DNA from: JANXYY01 sp035530875
GTDB taxonomy: Bacteria; Actinomycetota; Actinomycetes; Nanopelagicales; Nanopelagicaceae
DNA: 14,602 nt
Direction of reading: 5' to 3'
NCBI GenBank assembly: GCA_035530875.1
Contig: DATKUB010000005.1
Location: forward strand, 1-14,602
This document shows positions 13,993-14,602 of this stretch, piece by piece; position 1 is the first letter of the stretch, and each line of letters starts with the position of its first letter. The translations under genes were made by a program, and so were the position numbers. The notes under the pieces are model-generated. The model was not told the DNA's origin and ran no database searches. It saw only the letters and a list, made by a program, of their open reading frames with translations.

Positions 13993-14523
13993 GTGCTACG
14001 CAAAACAATCGCCTTTGGCGCCACCATCATTCTCTCCGCAGGTCTCGCATCTGTTCCCGCTTCAGCGTCAACGGCCAAGACCAGCGCTGTTGCGATGACG
14101 GCCAGGACCAGCGCCTCTTCTTCAGTGGCAGCTGTCGCCAAGGCTCGTTCATTAGCAACTTGGAAGGCCAAGGCAAGGGCTGCCGCCAAGCATCCAAAGC
14201 CCAATGGCTACTGCAGCAAGTTGACGACCGTGAAGAAGATCTACAAGTACCAGTACATCTGCTCGAAGAACGCAAAGCACAAGAAGGCATGGACTAAGTT
14301 GTCGCCAGAGTGCGTTTCTCTTCACAACGCATACCTCAAGATGGACAGCGATTACTCCAGCGCCGTAAAGCAGATCACTGACATGCAAGCCAAGGTTGCA
14401 GGCATCCAGGGCACCGCTGGGGACAACCTCCGGGCTCAGGTGGCCGGACTCAAGTCGACTGTCGAAATCCTCGGCCCAACAGTCACCGGCTCGCTAGAGG
14501 ACTTCAACTCCCTCTGCGGCTAA
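13993..14523 (+). CDS. Small secreted lysine-rich, four-cysteine protein of unknown function
   Basis: A 176-aa protein with a Sec signal peptide: MLRK, a hydrophobic stretch (about 5-20), then VPASA ending at residue 25 as a likely signal-peptidase-I site. The mature part begins Ala/Ser/Thr-rich (26-55), then becomes strongly basic (lysine-rich, 56-103) with an aromatic patch KKIYKYQYICSK. It ends in a region (about 108-165) with heptad-like spacing that may form a helix or coiled coil. Four cysteines (74, 90, 107, 175) could form two disulfides after export. I do not recognise a family. The GTG start is supported by GGAGGA just upstream; the frame extends 10 codons further to 13963, which would spoil the signal peptide. 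It is a single-gene unit closed by a strong terminator. Confidence 0.8.
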   Translation: MLRKTIAFGATIILSAGLASVPASASTAKTSAVAMTARTSASSSVAAVAKARSLATWKAKARAAAKHPKPNGYCSKLTTVKKIYKYQYICSKNAKHKKAWTKLSPECVSLHNAYLKMDSDYSSAVKQITDMQAKVAGIQGTAGDNLRAQVAGLKSTVEILGPTVTGSLEDFNSLCG

Positions 14524-14546
14524 TACCGCGCAACTAATCAACGCAG

Positions 14547-14580
14547 AAAGGCCTCAGTCCTAAGGGATTGGGGCCTTTTT
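14547..14580 (+). terminator. Strong Rho-independent terminator after the secreted-protein gene
   Basis: Arms AAAGGCCTCAGTCC (14547-14560) and GGATTGGGGCCTTT (14565-14578) pair over 14 positions (two G-T wobbles) around a TAAG loop, and the T-run (14576-14580) follows. It lies 23 bp after the TAA stop. The stem begins with As, so it may also terminate transcription arriving from the opposite strand. Confidence 0.9.
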
Positions 14581-14602
14581 GCTGCTCCTAGCCTGGTGAG
14601 GG

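Overview
The window looks like a chromosomal segment of an actinobacterium of moderate GC content (judged by eye, not computed). Pointers to Actinomycetota are the MmpL tail, a DUF6458 protein, the actinobacterial form of NERD protein, and frequent GTG/TTG starts. Genes are dense, with coupled stops and starts inside operons. I see no CRISPR array, insertion sequence, integrase or replication origin.

Left part (1-6368): the end of an MmpL-type transporter, a TauE/SafE permease, then a divergently arranged catabolic locus. A cupin-containing XRE regulator (1009-1584, minus) faces a four-gene tight operon (1729-6368, plus): an NCS1 purine/pyrimidine permease, a NodB-fold (CE4, HpPgdA/imidase-like) hydrolase, an agmatinase/arginase-family ureohydrolase, and a CodA-type cytosine deaminase with every active-site residue of the E. 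coli enzyme that I could check. A perfect inverted repeat in the divergent promoter region (1674-1690) is a likely operator. The enzyme set suggests uptake of a cyclic amino- or guanidino-bearing N-heterocycle, deamination or ring opening, and release of urea. The substrate is unknown. The codA end overlaps a tRNA-Arg(CCU) gene on the opposite strand.

Middle (6347-9019): tRNA-Arg, a small DUF6458 membrane protein, a two-gene ABC-2 exporter preceded by a nearly perfect tandem 24-bp repeat, and a MazG-like/DCTPP1-like nucleotide pyrophosphohydrolase.

Right-centre (9185-13042): a co-directional set of three nucleic-acid enzymes that reads like a defence locus. They are a 635-aa fusion of a PD-(D/E)XK-like nuclease with a Schlafen-group-3/DUF2075 helicase, an HNH endonuclease with a possible modified-base-reading N-terminal domain, and a NERD-domain nuclease-like protein. 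A perfect 7-3-7 palindrome lies just upstream of the first gene. This is my best candidate for an undescribed system, though the defence role is inference.

Right end (13043-14602): a frameshifted CPA2-type cation/proton antiporter pseudogene on the minus strand, then a small secreted lysine-rich, four-cysteine protein with a strong intrinsic terminator.
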